This document shows, in pieces, positions 26,383 to 35,496 of a stretch of DNA of 64,000 nucleotides (its first letter is position 1; every line of letters starts with the position of its first letter). Location of the stretch: NCBI RefSeq assembly GCF_009913235.1, contig NZ_CP047897.1:868001-932000 (forward strand). The letters are read 5' to 3'. This DNA is from Nibribacter ruber (GTDB taxonomy: Bacteria > Bacteroidota > Bacteroidia > Cytophagales > Hymenobacteraceae). Position numbers and translations under genes: made by a program. The notes under the pieces were generated by a model. That model was given only the letters and a program-made list of their open reading frames with translations. It was not told the DNA's origin and made no database searches.

Positions 26383-26420
26383 CGTTTTTGCGCTGTTTTC
26401 CGGGAAACAGCCCAAAAACG
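26383..26420. repeat. Dispersed palindrome, copy 10
   Basis: Core CGTTTTTGCGCTGTTTTCC with right arm GAAACAGCCCAAAAACG. It lies two bases after the terminator stem of the response regulator gene, just before the cassette-like array. Confidence 0.85.
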
Positions 26421-26539
26421 GTTACTACCCCGGGCAAATTGGACTTACAATTGACTCTTTTAAATCATCCAGAAAATCATATCTTGTCCTAGAAATTAAT
26501 GCTTGGAAAAAGTCCACTTCCAGACATAGAGTGAACTCA

Positions 26540-26590
26540 GCCTATAGTGCAGATAAGCCGGACAGTTCGGTTTATCTGCACTAGTTAGGC
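26540..26590 (+). other. attC-like site 1 (cassette boundary)
   Basis: Imperfect palindrome with long arms: GTGCAGATAA pairs with TTATCTGCAC, closed by GCCTATA on the left and GTTAGGC on the right. GTTAGGC is a perfect match to the integron R' consensus GTTRRRY. On the left, GCCTA-TAG lacks the AC that would give the matching GCCTAAC, leaving extrahelical bases, as attC sites have. The next start codon is 20 bases downstream. Confidence 0.55.
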
Positions 26591-26609
26591 GTAAATAACA
26601 AAGTATAGA

Positions 26610-27173
26610 ATGGGAGTAATTAGACTAATATTGTTCTTGCTGATTCTAATTCCGACAACAGCTTACTCTCAAGTAGACTATGATAAGATTAAGCAAAAAG
26701 GGTTAGAACCAATCACCATCGACACAGTCAATGAAGACGTGCTGATTGTAGAGAAACGCTTTGGCACTCTATACTTTAAAAAAGCAGATGTCAGGAAGTA
26801 TGCTATTCCTCATAATAATCTAGGTGTTCGCATTGACCAGCATCATGATAACTTATTGAAAATAGTAAATACATCTGGTAACACAAGGCTAGTGGACTGG
26901 TGGAATGACTATACAGACGAAGAAAGGCAAAGCATCCATGGTAATCCCAATTTTGTGAACGATCACAAGAAAGCCCTATCAGAGCTTTACTATGTCGGAG
27001 CCGACTTGATTCATGACGGGAAATTTATGGTCGTAGATAAATCCTCAGGTGAAGAAGTTAGAAAAAGGCTTAAAATGAAAAGAGTTAAAGGGTTGTATGG
27101 GAGCCGCTATGTGGAGTTCCTCTTGCCAAACGGTCAGAAATTTTGGCACCTAGTAACCCGCCTTGGAGAATAG
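26610..27173 (+). CDS. Secreted protein of unknown function in a cassette-like unit
   Basis: The 187-residue protein has a signal peptide (MGVIRLILFLLILIPTTAYS) followed by a soluble domain rich in basic and aromatic residues (VDWWNDYTDEERQSIHGNP, ELYYVGADLIHDGKFMVVD, RYVEFLLPNGQKFWHLVTR). I recognise no family. Its DNA looks visibly more AT-rich than the neighbouring housekeeping genes. Start and stop lie 20 and 10 bases from flanking attC-like sites, the spacing of an integron gene cassette. No promoter of its own is seen. Confidence 0.75.
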   Translation: MGVIRLILFLLILIPTTAYSQVDYDKIKQKGLEPITIDTVNEDVLIVEKRFGTLYFKKADVRKYAIPHNNLGVRIDQHHDNLLKIVNTSGNTRLVDWWNDYTDEERQSIHGNPNFVNDHKKALSELYYVGADLIHDGKFMVVDKSSGEEVRKRLKMKRVKGLYGSRYVEFLLPNGQKFWHLVTRLGE

Positions 27174-27182
27174 AACTACTTA

Positions 27183-27251
27183 GCCCAACAAGGTTTATAC
27201 CCTATGCCTCAGCCGATGGCCTCGCACAAGGTATACACGAACACGTTGGCA
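27183..27251 (+). other. attC-like site 2 (cassette boundary)
   Basis: The left box GCCCAAC matches the R'' consensus RYYYAAC exactly; the right box GTTGGCA pairs with it over most of its length. An inner stem GTTTATACC / GGTATACAC and an apical CAGCCGATGGCCTCGC lie between. The apical sequence is nearly shared with site 3. The site begins 10 bases after the previous stop and ends 20 bases before the next start. Confidence 0.6.
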
Positions 27252-27270
27252 GAAATTAATAATAATACAG

Positions 27271-27675
27271 TTGGAGTTTAAAGAAGAACAAGAAATTGAG
27301 AATGCTGCAGCAGTAGTCAATCACTTTGGTTATTGGCCTTCATTTCACGACTCCGAAGTCCTTTCGATTAAATTTGAAAGGAGCCTTGAAATGGGGATGC
27401 CTACCGTGGAAATGAAAGTCTATGCTTTTGAAATGACCGACAAAGTGATAGATGGTTATTATGAAATGGTCAAATTCTGCATCATCGACTTTTTGTTTAT
27501 CGACTTACAGACAAGTGACATACAGGATTTCAATCATCAGAACGCAGTCCTTGGACTGGACTTTGTAAAGGAAGGCGAGGACTTAAAATGTGAAATTCAT
27601 GCAGCGTATGGTGTTGATGGACAATTAACTTCCAGAAAAATCAGAGTAGTAAGTGTAGAGCATATAGAAAAATAA
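27271..27675 (+). CDS. Imm50-like immunity protein in a cassette-like unit
   Basis: The 134-residue protein contains HFGYWPSFHDSEVLSIKFER near its N-terminus, the signature of Imm50-type immunity proteins that protect against polymorphic toxins. Strands with MGMPTVEMKVYAFEM and a C-terminal LTSRKIRVVSVEHIEK follow. The only reasonable start is TTG at 27271 (MEFKEEQEIENAA); no in-frame ATG lies upstream within the unit. No toxin gene is nearby, so it is an orphan immunity gene, a common cassette cargo. The family call rests on motif memory and could be a related domain. Confidence 0.6.
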   Translation: MEFKEEQEIENAAAVVNHFGYWPSFHDSEVLSIKFERSLEMGMPTVEMKVYAFEMTDKVIDGYYEMVKFCIIDFLFIDLQTSDIQDFNHQNAVLGLDFVKEGEDLKCEIHAAYGVDGQLTSRKIRVVSVEHIEK

Positions 27676-27679
27676 CTAC

Positions 27680-27744
27680 CCCTAACAATAGCTAAACGTC
27701 ACCTCGGCCGACGGCCTCGCCGCCGTTTACACTAGACGTTAATG
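27680..27744 (+). other. attC-like site 3 (cassette boundary)
   Basis: Left box CCCTAAC, right box GTTAATG. The arms TAAC-AA-TAG-C-TAAACG and CGTTTACACTAGACGTTA pair as TAAC, TAG and TAAACG with small unpaired bulges, the structure that integrases recognise in folded attC sites. The apical GGCCGACGGCCTCGC resembles site 2. It starts five bases after the Imm50-like stop. Confidence 0.6.
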
Positions 27745-27774
27745 CAATACTATCCTCAAACAAAAACACAAACA

Positions 27775-28212
27775 ATGGCACTTATCAACCCGCACATCAA
27801 CTTCAATGGAAACGCCGAGGAGGCCTTCAATTTTTACAAATCAGTATTCGGGGGAGAGTTCGCCAGGATAGTGCGTTTCAGAGATTTCACCAGCGCTGAA
27901 TACCCAATGGCAGAAAGCGAAGCAGAAAAGATCATGCACATAGCGCTGCCCATCGGGCAAAACATGCTCATGGCCAATGATGTGCCGGCGAGCATGGGGC
28001 GGGTGGATGAAAATGAGAACCGGTCCAAAATCTCCGTCAGCACCGAAAGCCGCGAAGAGGCGGAAAGAATTTACAACGGCCTTTCAGAAGGAGGAACCGT
28101 GGAGATGCCCATGGAGGACAGCCCCTGGGGCTCGTATTTTGGAATGTTCAGAGACAAATACGGCATTGAATGGATGATAGAATTTGACCCTAATAGCCGC
28201 ACGAAAGTATAG
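27775..28212 (+). CDS. VOC (PhnB-like) family protein
   Basis: The 145-residue protein is a glyoxalase-fold VOC member of the PhnB group: INPHINFNGNAEEAFNFYKS, FGGEFARIVRF, MHIALPIGQNMLMANDVP, ISVSTESREEAERIYNGLSE and a closing WGSYFGMFRDKYGIEWMIEF. These proteins bind divalent metal in some members, but most are uncharacterised. ATG 27775 (MALINPH) fits the family start; an in-frame ATG at 27742 lies in the attC-like right box. Codon use looks like the genomic background, so it may be an older cassette or a resident gene beside the array. Confidence 0.88.
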   Translation: MALINPHINFNGNAEEAFNFYKSVFGGEFARIVRFRDFTSAEYPMAESEAEKIMHIALPIGQNMLMANDVPASMGRVDENENRSKISVSTESREEAERIYNGLSEGGTVEMPMEDSPWGSYFGMFRDKYGIEWMIEFDPNSRTKV

Positions 28213-28410
28213 GCAAGCCTTTAAAAGCGATTCCTTAATTTCGAGAAGAAGGCAGATAAACACTCATTTGGTAGTTCTGTAGTCCTTAGAAATTTGCGCT
28301 TCTAATGTATTACAGTGCTTACAGCTTTCTTTTACAGCAAAGCTCCCAAACAAGGAGAATGCCCAGCTGTTAGCTTTTAGCTATTTACAAAATTACGCTA
28401 TTCAATCCTT

Positions 28411-28450
28411 TCGTTTTTGGGCCGTTTCCCAGAAAACAGCCCAAAAACGA
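28411..28450. repeat. Dispersed palindrome, copy 11
   Basis: TCGTTTTTGGGCCGTTTCCC ... AGCCCAAAAACGA; arms pair with one or two mismatches. It lies 61 bases before the RluA-associated gene start. Confidence 0.85.
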
Positions 28451-28491
28451 TCTTCTGGAGGAAAGGCTGTTAGCATTCGCGTTGTTAGACT

Positions 28492-28499
28492 TATCTTTG
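28492..28499 (+). promoter_or_regulatory. Minus-7 box of the RluA-associated gene
   Basis: TATCTTTG matches TAnnTTTG exactly, with TTG near 28473 as a possible minus-33 element. The predicted transcript starts near 28503, close to the TTG used as start codon. Confidence 0.5.
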
Positions 28500-28507
28500 T
28501 AAACCAG

Positions 28508-29350
<843 letters not shown>

Positions 29351-29441
29351 CTGACCTTACAACCAATGGACAAGCCAATGCGCTTCCATTAGAAATCACC
29401 GGTAGGTAGCCTGCCAATAAATAGCCTAGCTTTATGAATTT

Positions 29442-29481
29442 CCGTTTTTGGCCTGTTTTCCAGAAAACAAGGTAAAAACGG
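29442..29481. repeat. Dispersed palindrome, copy 12
   Basis: CCGTTTTTGGCCTGTTTTC with a degenerate right arm (GAAAACAAGGTAAAAACGG). It lies between the microsatellite and the converging SDR gene. Confidence 0.8.
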
Positions 29482-29535
29482 CATTGGATACTGCTTTTAT
29501 CTTAAGCCTATCCATGAGAGTTTCCAAAACCTCTT

Positions 29536-30990
29536 CTAAACAACGGGTGCGACTGGTTTCTCTTTATTGGACCCGTAGGCAATTTGGTTGATCATGCCTT
29601 TGAAGATGAAACCATGAAACGGCAGCACGGCGTACCAATACAACCTTCCCCATAAACCCAAAGGCCTGAACGTGGCGGTCTGCTCCAGCATATGGTCGGT
29701 GATTTTGAATTCCAGCCAAGCCTCTCCGGGCAGTTTCATCTCGGCGTACAGGAGCAGGCGCTGCTGCTTTTTGCTGGCCAGCAACACGCGCCAGAAATCC
29801 AGCGTATCTCCGGCCTGTATCTTGGTGGGGCTCCGCCTGCCGCGCCTCAGACCTACGCCGCCTACCAGTTTGTCCATCAGTCCCCTGAGCCCCCAAAGCC
29901 AGTTGCCATAATACCAGCCGTTCTGTCCACCAATGGCCCAAATCCTTTGCAAAACCACCTCTGGATCTGCCACGTGCACTTTCCGGACGTCACGGTAACA
30001 ACCGTTTACGGGCGTCTCAATATGCTGGGCAATGCCTTTGCTGAGGATGTTGCTGCTCAAGGCATCTTTCCAGCTAGATACTACTTCATTCTGCTCAATC
30101 CGGTCAAAGGCCTGTTCAATGGCCTGGGTATAGGTGATGAGTTGAATGCCCAGGGTTTGAGCCAGGTGGTTGGGCGTGCAGACCATCTCTACCTTCATGC
30201 TGTCCACCAGGTTTCTGGCCAGATTATAGGACGTGGCCGTGACAAAATAAAGCCAGTAAGAAGATAGCCTGGGCGTCATGACCGGTACAATGAAGATGCG
30301 GCGTGTGAGGCCACGCACCCGGGCAAAACGCAAAAGCATCTCTTTGTACGTTAGGATGTCAGGGCCGCCAATGTCAAAACTCTGGTGGTAGGTTTCCTGC
30401 CGAAGCATCACTCCCGCCAGAAACTCAATCACATTCCGAATGGCAATAGGCTGACAGTGGGTGTTGAGCCAGCGCGGGGCAATCATGACGGGCAGTTTCT
30501 CCACCAAATCACGGATGATCTCAAAAGAAGCGCTGCCCGAACCCACAATGATGCCTGCCCGCAGCGTGGTCAAAGGCGTCTTCCCCGATGCCAGTATTTG
30601 CTCCACCTGCCGCCGGGACTGCAGGTGCTTGGATAGATGCCGTTCATTGATGATACCGCTCAGGTAAACCACTTGCTGTACGTTGGTCTGCTCCATGGCC
30701 TTCACAAAATTACGCGCAGCCGTTGCTTCCAGGCTGGAGAAATCACCGGTGGTGGAAGCCATGGAATGAATGAGGTAAAAGGCCACGTCCACTTCCGCAG
30801 GAAGGGAGGCTAACGTCTCTTGCCGTAGAAAATCAACCTCTATTACCTGGAGCAGCTCAGTGTTTAAGGCCTCCTCCGGAAACCGGTTCAGATCCCGCAC
30901 GCAACAGACCACCTCATGGCCCGCTTCTAAGAGCACGGGCAGCAATCTTCTGGCAATGTATCCGGTGGCCCCCGTCAAAAGAATTTTCAT
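29536..30990 (-). CDS. SDR-type NAD(P)-binding protein with DUF2867 domain
   Basis: The 484-residue protein begins with an atypical short-chain dehydrogenase Rossmann domain (ILLTGATGYIARRLLPVLLE, about residues 1-220; YLIHSMASTTGDF, VVYLSGI). It continues with a DUF2867 domain of the SRPBCC/START-like fold (GLRGLMDKLVGGVGLRRGRR, AGDTLDFWRVL, RPLGLWGRLYWYAVLPFHG). The fusion is common in Bacteroidota and Actinobacteria and is annotated as oxidoreductase without a known substrate. ATG at 30990 (MKILLTGATGY) is taken as the start because the 13 residues before it are not family-like. Confidence 0.88.
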   Translation of the reverse strand: MKILLTGATGYIARRLLPVLLEAGHEVVCCVRDLNRFPEEALNTELLQVIEVDFLRQETLASLPAEVDVAFYLIHSMASTTGDFSSLEATAARNFVKAMEQTNVQQVVYLSGIINERHLSKHLQSRRQVEQILASGKTPLTTLRAGIIVGSGSASFEIIRDLVEKLPVMIAPRWLNTHCQPIAIRNVIEFLAGVMLRQETYHQSFDIGGPDILTYKEMLLRFARVRGLTRRIFIVPVMTPRLSSYWLYFVTATSYNLARNLVDSMKVEMVCTPNHLAQTLGIQLITYTQAIEQAFDRIEQNEVVSSWKDALSSNILSKGIAQHIETPVNGCYRDVRKVHVADPEVVLQRIWAIGGQNGWYYGNWLWGLRGLMDKLVGGVGLRRGRRSPTKIQAGDTLDFWRVLLASKKQQRLLLYAEMKLPGEAWLEFKITDHMLEQTATFRPLGLWGRLYWYAVLPFHGFIFKGMINQIAYGSNKEKPVAPVV

Positions 30991-31139
30991 GCTGCTGCTC
31001 CGTAATAGTGGGAATAAGAACCAAGGCATAAAGGACGCGTCTCCTCCAATCTGCCTCCTTTACCAAACAGGTGGTACGGTCAATTGTTGCAGAAACCTCT
31101 CCCACCATTTATGTCAATTAAAGACAAGGCTCATAGGTA

Positions 31140-31193
31140 GTGTTCCCCGTTTTTAGGCTATTTTCTGGAAAACAGCCTAAAAACGGGGAACAC
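31140..31193. repeat. Dispersed palindrome, copy 13
   Basis: The private arms GTGTTCCC / GGGAACAC extend a CGTTTTTAGGC / GCCTAAAAACG core. It lies between the SDR and LuxE-like genes, 63 bases beyond the latter's stop. Confidence 0.9.
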
Positions 31194-31255
31194 GCGCCCT
31201 CTTAACATTAAAAACGAATAAGAAGATAGGGAGATACAAAAAGCAACAGCAGTTG

Positions 31256-32248
31256 TTAGCCCACCAACAAGTTACACCCTCTAATATCTGAGTTGTCAAA
31301 TCTACCTAGCACTTCAAAGGTGCCATCTGTGTAGAGTTTGCCCAGATCTTTGGTCTCTATGAAAGCGCAGGAATCAGCGTTGGCCAGGTCTATCACGTTG
31401 ATGCCGCCAGATGCGGGACCTCTGGTAACGGCAAACGGGTCGTTCACGTCACGCACCAACACCTGCAGCGTTCTGGACGGTTGGAAAATGCCCTGGCCTG
31501 TAGAATAGGCCTGGGACAGCAATTCGGTCATGCCATATTCAGAGTGAATGGCCTCCACGCCAAAGGCAGTGGTTAAGATGTGATGCAGTTCTTCGCGCAC
31601 CATTTCGCGGCGGCGACCTTTCATGCCGCCGGTCTCAAATACGGTAAGGCCAGAAAATTCTCCCGGGCTTAGGTCCTCCGCCAGGTCCAGCAACGCGTAC
31701 GTCACGCCAAATAGATAAATCTTCTGGCCGGCGGCTTTGGCCTGGGCCACGGCCGCTCTCAAGTCTTGGTGGTTGTGCAGGTAAAAACCTGTCTGCTGCT
31801 GACCGGTGGTTTTAATGAAATGATCAATCATCATCACCAGTGATGAATCTCCCTGCTCCAGGTAAGAAGGCAGCAAGGCCAGAACCACAGTTCCTTTGAG
31901 CGGGCCATACGTGTCTTCAAACAAGGTCTGGGCGTGGCGGCAATAGAAGTCTGGGTTGGCTACCAGGTGGCGGCTGCGCTGTTGCAGGGTGGTGCCACTG
32001 CTTAAGAAAATGGTTTTCGGTTCAAAGGAATGAGATACTACCGGGTGCGTCTTGAAGAACTCAATGGGCAAAAACGGTATTTGCTCCAGACCTTCTACTT
32101 TTTCAATGGCGTGCGGCAAGCCCTGTAAAAAAGAAGCATAGACCTGGTTTTCCTTGGCCTGATACCTGAAAAGCTCCAAGGCGGCCTCCTCAAAGGCATC
32201 TGGGGTAAGCGAAGAAAGTTTGGATTTGAAATCTTGGATAAAAGCCAT
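31256..32248 (-). CDS. LuxE-like acyl-protein synthetase family protein
   Basis: The protein is about 330 residues, or 333 if the ATG at 32257 is used. It resembles the LuxE/acyl-protein synthetase branch of the adenylate-forming superfamily: IPFLPIEFFKTHPV, TIFLSSGTTLQQRSRH (the phosphate-binding Ser/Gly/Thr loop), VTYALLDLAEDL, VFETGGMKGRRREMVREE, IHSEYGMTELLSQAY and a C-terminal GRFDNSDIRGCNLLVG. LuxE activates fatty acids as acyl-AMP and passes them to its own cysteine; no luciferase or reductase gene is nearby. In Bacteroidota these genes are often linked to sugar or lipid loci; the real substrate is unknown. Confidence 0.82.
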   Translation of the reverse strand: MAFIQDFKSKLSSLTPDAFEEAALELFRYQAKENQVYASFLQGLPHAIEKVEGLEQIPFLPIEFFKTHPVVSHSFEPKTIFLSSGTTLQQRSRHLVANPDFYCRHAQTLFEDTYGPLKGTVVLALLPSYLEQGDSSLVMMIDHFIKTTGQQQTGFYLHNHQDLRAAVAQAKAAGQKIYLFGVTYALLDLAEDLSPGEFSGLTVFETGGMKGRRREMVREELHHILTTAFGVEAIHSEYGMTELLSQAYSTGQGIFQPSRTLQVLVRDVNDPFAVTRGPASGGINVIDLANADSCAFIETKDLGKLYTDGTFEVLGRFDNSDIRGCNLLVG

Positions 32249-32325
32249 AGCAGGCATTAAAATTACTACAACAAAGTACGCAACTAAGCGTTAGGAAATC
32301 TAACTTAGGTGTTATTTCTTGCGCC

Positions 32326-32895
32326 ATGATCCGTCACAAAATCATCTATTCGCTTTTGGCAGGGTTGAGCCTTCTTGGGTTTGCGGCTTGCCAGGATGCC
32401 CCAGATTTTTCTAACACGCCCAGCATTGAATATCGTGGCAATCTGCATTATTCCTTCCGGGACAAGAACGGCGTGGTGTGGGACACCATTCAGCACGTGC
32501 TTAGGTTCACCGACGGAGACGGCAACATTGGCCTCTCAGACAAGGATGACCCGGCCATCAATGACTACTTCAGCGAGTTGTACTTAAAACGGAATGGCGT
32601 CTTCACCCAAATCTATGCACGGTTGGCGGTGAGACCCGCGAACCCCATCAGGTACTACGGTCGCATTCCGCTTTTAAATACCACAGATCGCATTGAACCC
32701 CTGGAGGGCGACATCAAATACGGCGTCAGATTAAGGAAAGACACTCCCATTGAATATCCTTCTAACGGTGGTTTCGTTGAAAGCACCTTGAAAACCGGAG
32801 ATACCATCAGGTTTGACTTCTACATCAAAGACCGAAGCGGCAATACCAGCAACAAGGTAGAATCACCGGAAATCATCCTGAAACTAGACCAATGA
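32326..32895 (+). CDS. Lipoprotein of unknown function
   Basis: The 189-residue protein has a lipoprotein signal with lipobox LGFAAC (Cys22). It has one beta-rich domain: LRFTDGDGNIGLSDKDDPAINDY, a calcium-loop-like acidic stretch, then KTGDTIRFDFYIKDRSGN. It resembles small Bacteroidota lipoproteins annotated only as hypothetical. It starts divergently from the LuxE-like gene, 77 bases away, and converges on the E1 gene across a strong terminator. Confidence 0.78.
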   Translation: MIRHKIIYSLLAGLSLLGFAACQDAPDFSNTPSIEYRGNLHYSFRDKNGVVWDTIQHVLRFTDGDGNIGLSDKDDPAINDYFSELYLKRNGVFTQIYARLAVRPANPIRYYGRIPLLNTTDRIEPLEGDIKYGVRLRKDTPIEYPSNGGFVESTLKTGDTIRFDFYIKDRSGNTSNKVESPEIILKLDQ

Positions 32896-32909
32896 CCGTT
32901 AGTGAATCT

Positions 32910-32962
32910 TCATAAAAGAGAAAGGCCCGTTTGATTGTCAAACGGGCCTTTCTCTTTTATGA
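32910..32962. terminator. Bidirectional terminator
   Basis: Nearly perfect 24-bp arms (TCATAAAAGAG and AAAGGCCCGTTTGA on the left, mirrored on the right) between the converging lipoprotein and E1 genes. Confidence 0.9.
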
Positions 32963-32972
32963 AATCCAAGGA

Positions 32973-35384
32973 CTACATGATCGCCGGAAACGCTTCTGGG
33001 TCTGCCTCATGCATGATGGCATAAACTGTTTCAAACACATCTTCTACGTTCGGTTTGGAGAAGTAATCCCCGTCTGAAGAATACGGAGGTCTATGGTCAT
33101 GCGCCGACAAGGCTTGTGGCTTAGAATCTAACCAGCGCCAGGCTTCCTGCTCATCTACTACTTTCTGCATCATAAAGCCGGTGGCTCCGCCAGAAACATC
33201 TTCATCTGCAAACAGTACACGGCTGGTCTTCCGTATAGAGTCTGTGATGGTGTGATGGATATCAAACGGCAACAAGGTTTGTACGTCCATTACCTCGGCT
33301 GAAATGCCAAACTCCTGTAATTGCTCGGCGGCGTCCAAGACAATGCGGCACATAGATCCGTAGGTGACAATGGTAATGTCCGTGCCAGCGCGCAAAATCT
33401 CAGGCTGTCCTAATGGAACGGTAAACTCGCCCACGTTGGCCGGAATACGCTCTTTTAAGCGATAGCCGTTCAGGCACTCAATTACCAAAGCCGGCTCATC
33501 TGACTTAAGCAAAGTGTTATAGAAACCGGCGGCCTGGGTCATGTTACGCGGCACCAGAACGTGCATGCCCCTTAAGCTGTTCAGAATCATGCCCATGGGT
33601 GAACCAGAGTGCCAGATGCCTTCCAGTCTATGACCGCGGGTACGCACAATCAAAGGGGCCTTCTGTCCGCCTTTGGTGCGGTACTGCAAGCAAGCCAGGT
33701 CATCAGACAGAATCTGGATGGCATACAGCAGGTAATCTAAATATTGAATCTCAGTGATAGGACGCAAACCACGTAGCGCGGCGCCTATGCCCTGCCCTAC
33801 AATGGTACACTCCCTAATTCCAGTATCCGTTACTCTAATCTCGCCGTATTTTTCCTGCAAGCCGGCAAAAGCCTGGTTCACGTCGCCAATCTTTCCTACG
33901 TCTTCACCAATGGCAAATACGCGCGGGTCACGGGCCAGAATGGCGTCAAAGCAGGCCTGCAATACTTCGCGGGCATCTACGGTGGGGCTATCCTCGGTGT
34001 ATTCTGGTTTGATTTCCTCTACCAGCAGGGCAGATTCTTCAGACTGGCTGTATAAATAAGAGTTGAAACGGTCTGCGTTTTCGCCCTGGGCAGTTTCCAG
34101 CCATTTCACCAGGTCGTTTTTAGCCGCGCTTCTCACAGTACGCACGTAGCGCAAGGCTTTGCGCGCAGCTTTTACCGCGTCTGATCTAATAGGAACGGTG
34201 GTTTTTTCTAACTCTTCCTTGATGGCGGCTACTTCAGAAGCGTGGGCCTCAATGCTGCCAGAAAGGTTTTCCAGTAACTGAACGCATTCTTTATGGTCCG
34301 TTACGATGCCTTCATTAAAAGCGTTCCAAGCGGCCACGCGGGCTACCTTTACGGCTTCCTTGGCTTCGGTTTCAATTTGATCCAGGTCTGCTTCTGTCGC
34401 GAAGCCATTTTCCAGCAGCCACATGCGCATTTGCTTGATGCAGTCAAACTCAGCTTCCCAGGCCAGACGGTCCTGCGACTTATAGCGCTCATGGGATCCT
34501 GAGGTAGAGTGGCCCTGTGGCTGGGTGACTTCTTCTACGTGTACCAACACCGGCACGTGTTCCTCGCGGCAGACGGCAGACGCCTGTTGGTAGACTTCGC
34601 AAAGACCGGCATAGTCCCAGCCTTTCACTTTGTAGATTTCATAGCCCTGCTCGCCGGACGCATTTCGCTGGAAACCGGCCAGAATCTCAGAGATGCTGCC
34701 TTTGGTGGTTTGATAATGTGCTGGCACCGAAATTCCGTACCCATCATCCCAAACGGACATGAGCATAGGCACCTGCAGCACGCCGGCCGCGTTGATGGCC
34801 TCAAAGAACATGCCCTCAGAAGTAGAGGCGTTGCCAATGGTACCGTAGGCTATCTCGTTTCCGTTGATGCTAAAATCCTCAAACTGATGCAGCTCAGGGT
34901 TCTGGCGGTATAGCTTAGAAGCGTAGGCCAGGCCCAACAAGCGGGGCATCTGTCCGCCGGTAGGCGAAATATCTGAACTGGAATTCTTGGTGTCGGTTTG
35001 GCGCTTCCAGTTGCCTTCCTCGTCCAGGAGGCGCGTCCCGAAGTGCCCGTTCATGGCTCTTCCTGCGGTAGAAGGTTCCTGCTCTACGTCTGTATGTGCG
35101 TACAATTGGGCAAAATACTGCTGAAGCGTAAGGGCGCCAATGGCAAACATGAACGTCTGGTCCCGGTAATAGCCAGATCTGAAATCACCGTTCCGGAAGA
35201 ATTTGGCCATGGCCAGCTGGGCTACCTCCTTGCCGTCGCCAAAGATCCCGAATTTGGCCTTGCCCATGAAAACTTCCTTGCGGCCGGCCAGGCTGGCCTG
35301 CCTGCTTTCACAGGCAATGCGGTAGTCTTGCAACATTTCATCTACTGACAAGGAAAGCTGATTGGTCCGTTCAACGGTTTGCAT
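32973..35384 (-). CDS. 2-Oxoacid dehydrogenase E1, fused alpha and beta subunits
   Basis: The 803-residue protein carries an E1 alpha-type domain (about 1-400) and an E1 beta-type domain (about 470-803). The alpha part has GYYRDQTFMFAIG and the thiamine diphosphate region YGTIGNASTSEGMFFEAIN ... DDGYGISVP. The beta part has FAIGEDVGKIGDVN, GQGIGAALRGLRPI and VMDVQTLLPFDIHHT. The fusion is usual in Bacteroidota and fits the pyruvate or branched-chain 2-oxoacid type, which decarboxylates the keto acid and loads the E2 lipoyl group; E2 and E3 are not in the window. A TAAGTTTG box lies upstream on the minus strand. Confidence 0.93.
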   Translation of the reverse strand: MQTVERTNQLSLSVDEMLQDYRIACESRQASLAGRKEVFMGKAKFGIFGDGKEVAQLAMAKFFRNGDFRSGYYRDQTFMFAIGALTLQQYFAQLYAHTDVEQEPSTAGRAMNGHFGTRLLDEEGNWKRQTDTKNSSSDISPTGGQMPRLLGLAYASKLYRQNPELHQFEDFSINGNEIAYGTIGNASTSEGMFFEAINAAGVLQVPMLMSVWDDGYGISVPAHYQTTKGSISEILAGFQRNASGEQGYEIYKVKGWDYAGLCEVYQQASAVCREEHVPVLVHVEEVTQPQGHSTSGSHERYKSQDRLAWEAEFDCIKQMRMWLLENGFATEADLDQIETEAKEAVKVARVAAWNAFNEGIVTDHKECVQLLENLSGSIEAHASEVAAIKEELEKTTVPIRSDAVKAARKALRYVRTVRSAAKNDLVKWLETAQGENADRFNSYLYSQSEESALLVEEIKPEYTEDSPTVDAREVLQACFDAILARDPRVFAIGEDVGKIGDVNQAFAGLQEKYGEIRVTDTGIRECTIVGQGIGAALRGLRPITEIQYLDYLLYAIQILSDDLACLQYRTKGGQKAPLIVRTRGHRLEGIWHSGSPMGMILNSLRGMHVLVPRNMTQAAGFYNTLLKSDEPALVIECLNGYRLKERIPANVGEFTVPLGQPEILRAGTDITIVTYGSMCRIVLDAAEQLQEFGISAEVMDVQTLLPFDIHHTITDSIRKTSRVLFADEDVSGGATGFMMQKVVDEQEAWRWLDSKPQALSAHDHRPPYSSDGDYFSKPNVEDVFETVYAIMHEADPEAFPAIM

Positions 35385-35429
35385 GCTCTATAGGATAAGA
35401 TTCTGAACTTCGTTTAGGCTTTTTACAAC

Positions 35430-35437
35430 CAAACTTA
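35430..35437 (-). promoter_or_regulatory. Minus-7 box of the E1 gene
   Basis: Read on the minus strand, TAAGTTTG matches TAnnTTTG exactly. It is 46 bases upstream of the E1 start codon. Confidence 0.45.
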
Positions 35438-35496
35438 CGTAAGTTTTGTGCCATTTTCAAGAAGAATGGGCTTTTGCCCCATTAATCGGCGCTTCG

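Larger units (their letters stand above)
28213..28507. other. Intergenic region with palindrome and promoter
   Basis: About 295 bases with no gene. It contains palindrome copy 11 and a TATCTTTG minus-7 box. No fourth attC-like site could be identified after the VOC gene. Confidence 0.45.

Noticed and set aside
26369-26584. 71-codon frame before the cassette-like array
   Set aside because: It runs through palindrome copy 10 and into attC-like site 1, with no protein-like character.
31256-32248. Bioluminescence (lux) locus
   Set aside because: Only a LuxE-like protein is seen; luciferase, reductase and thioesterase genes are absent.
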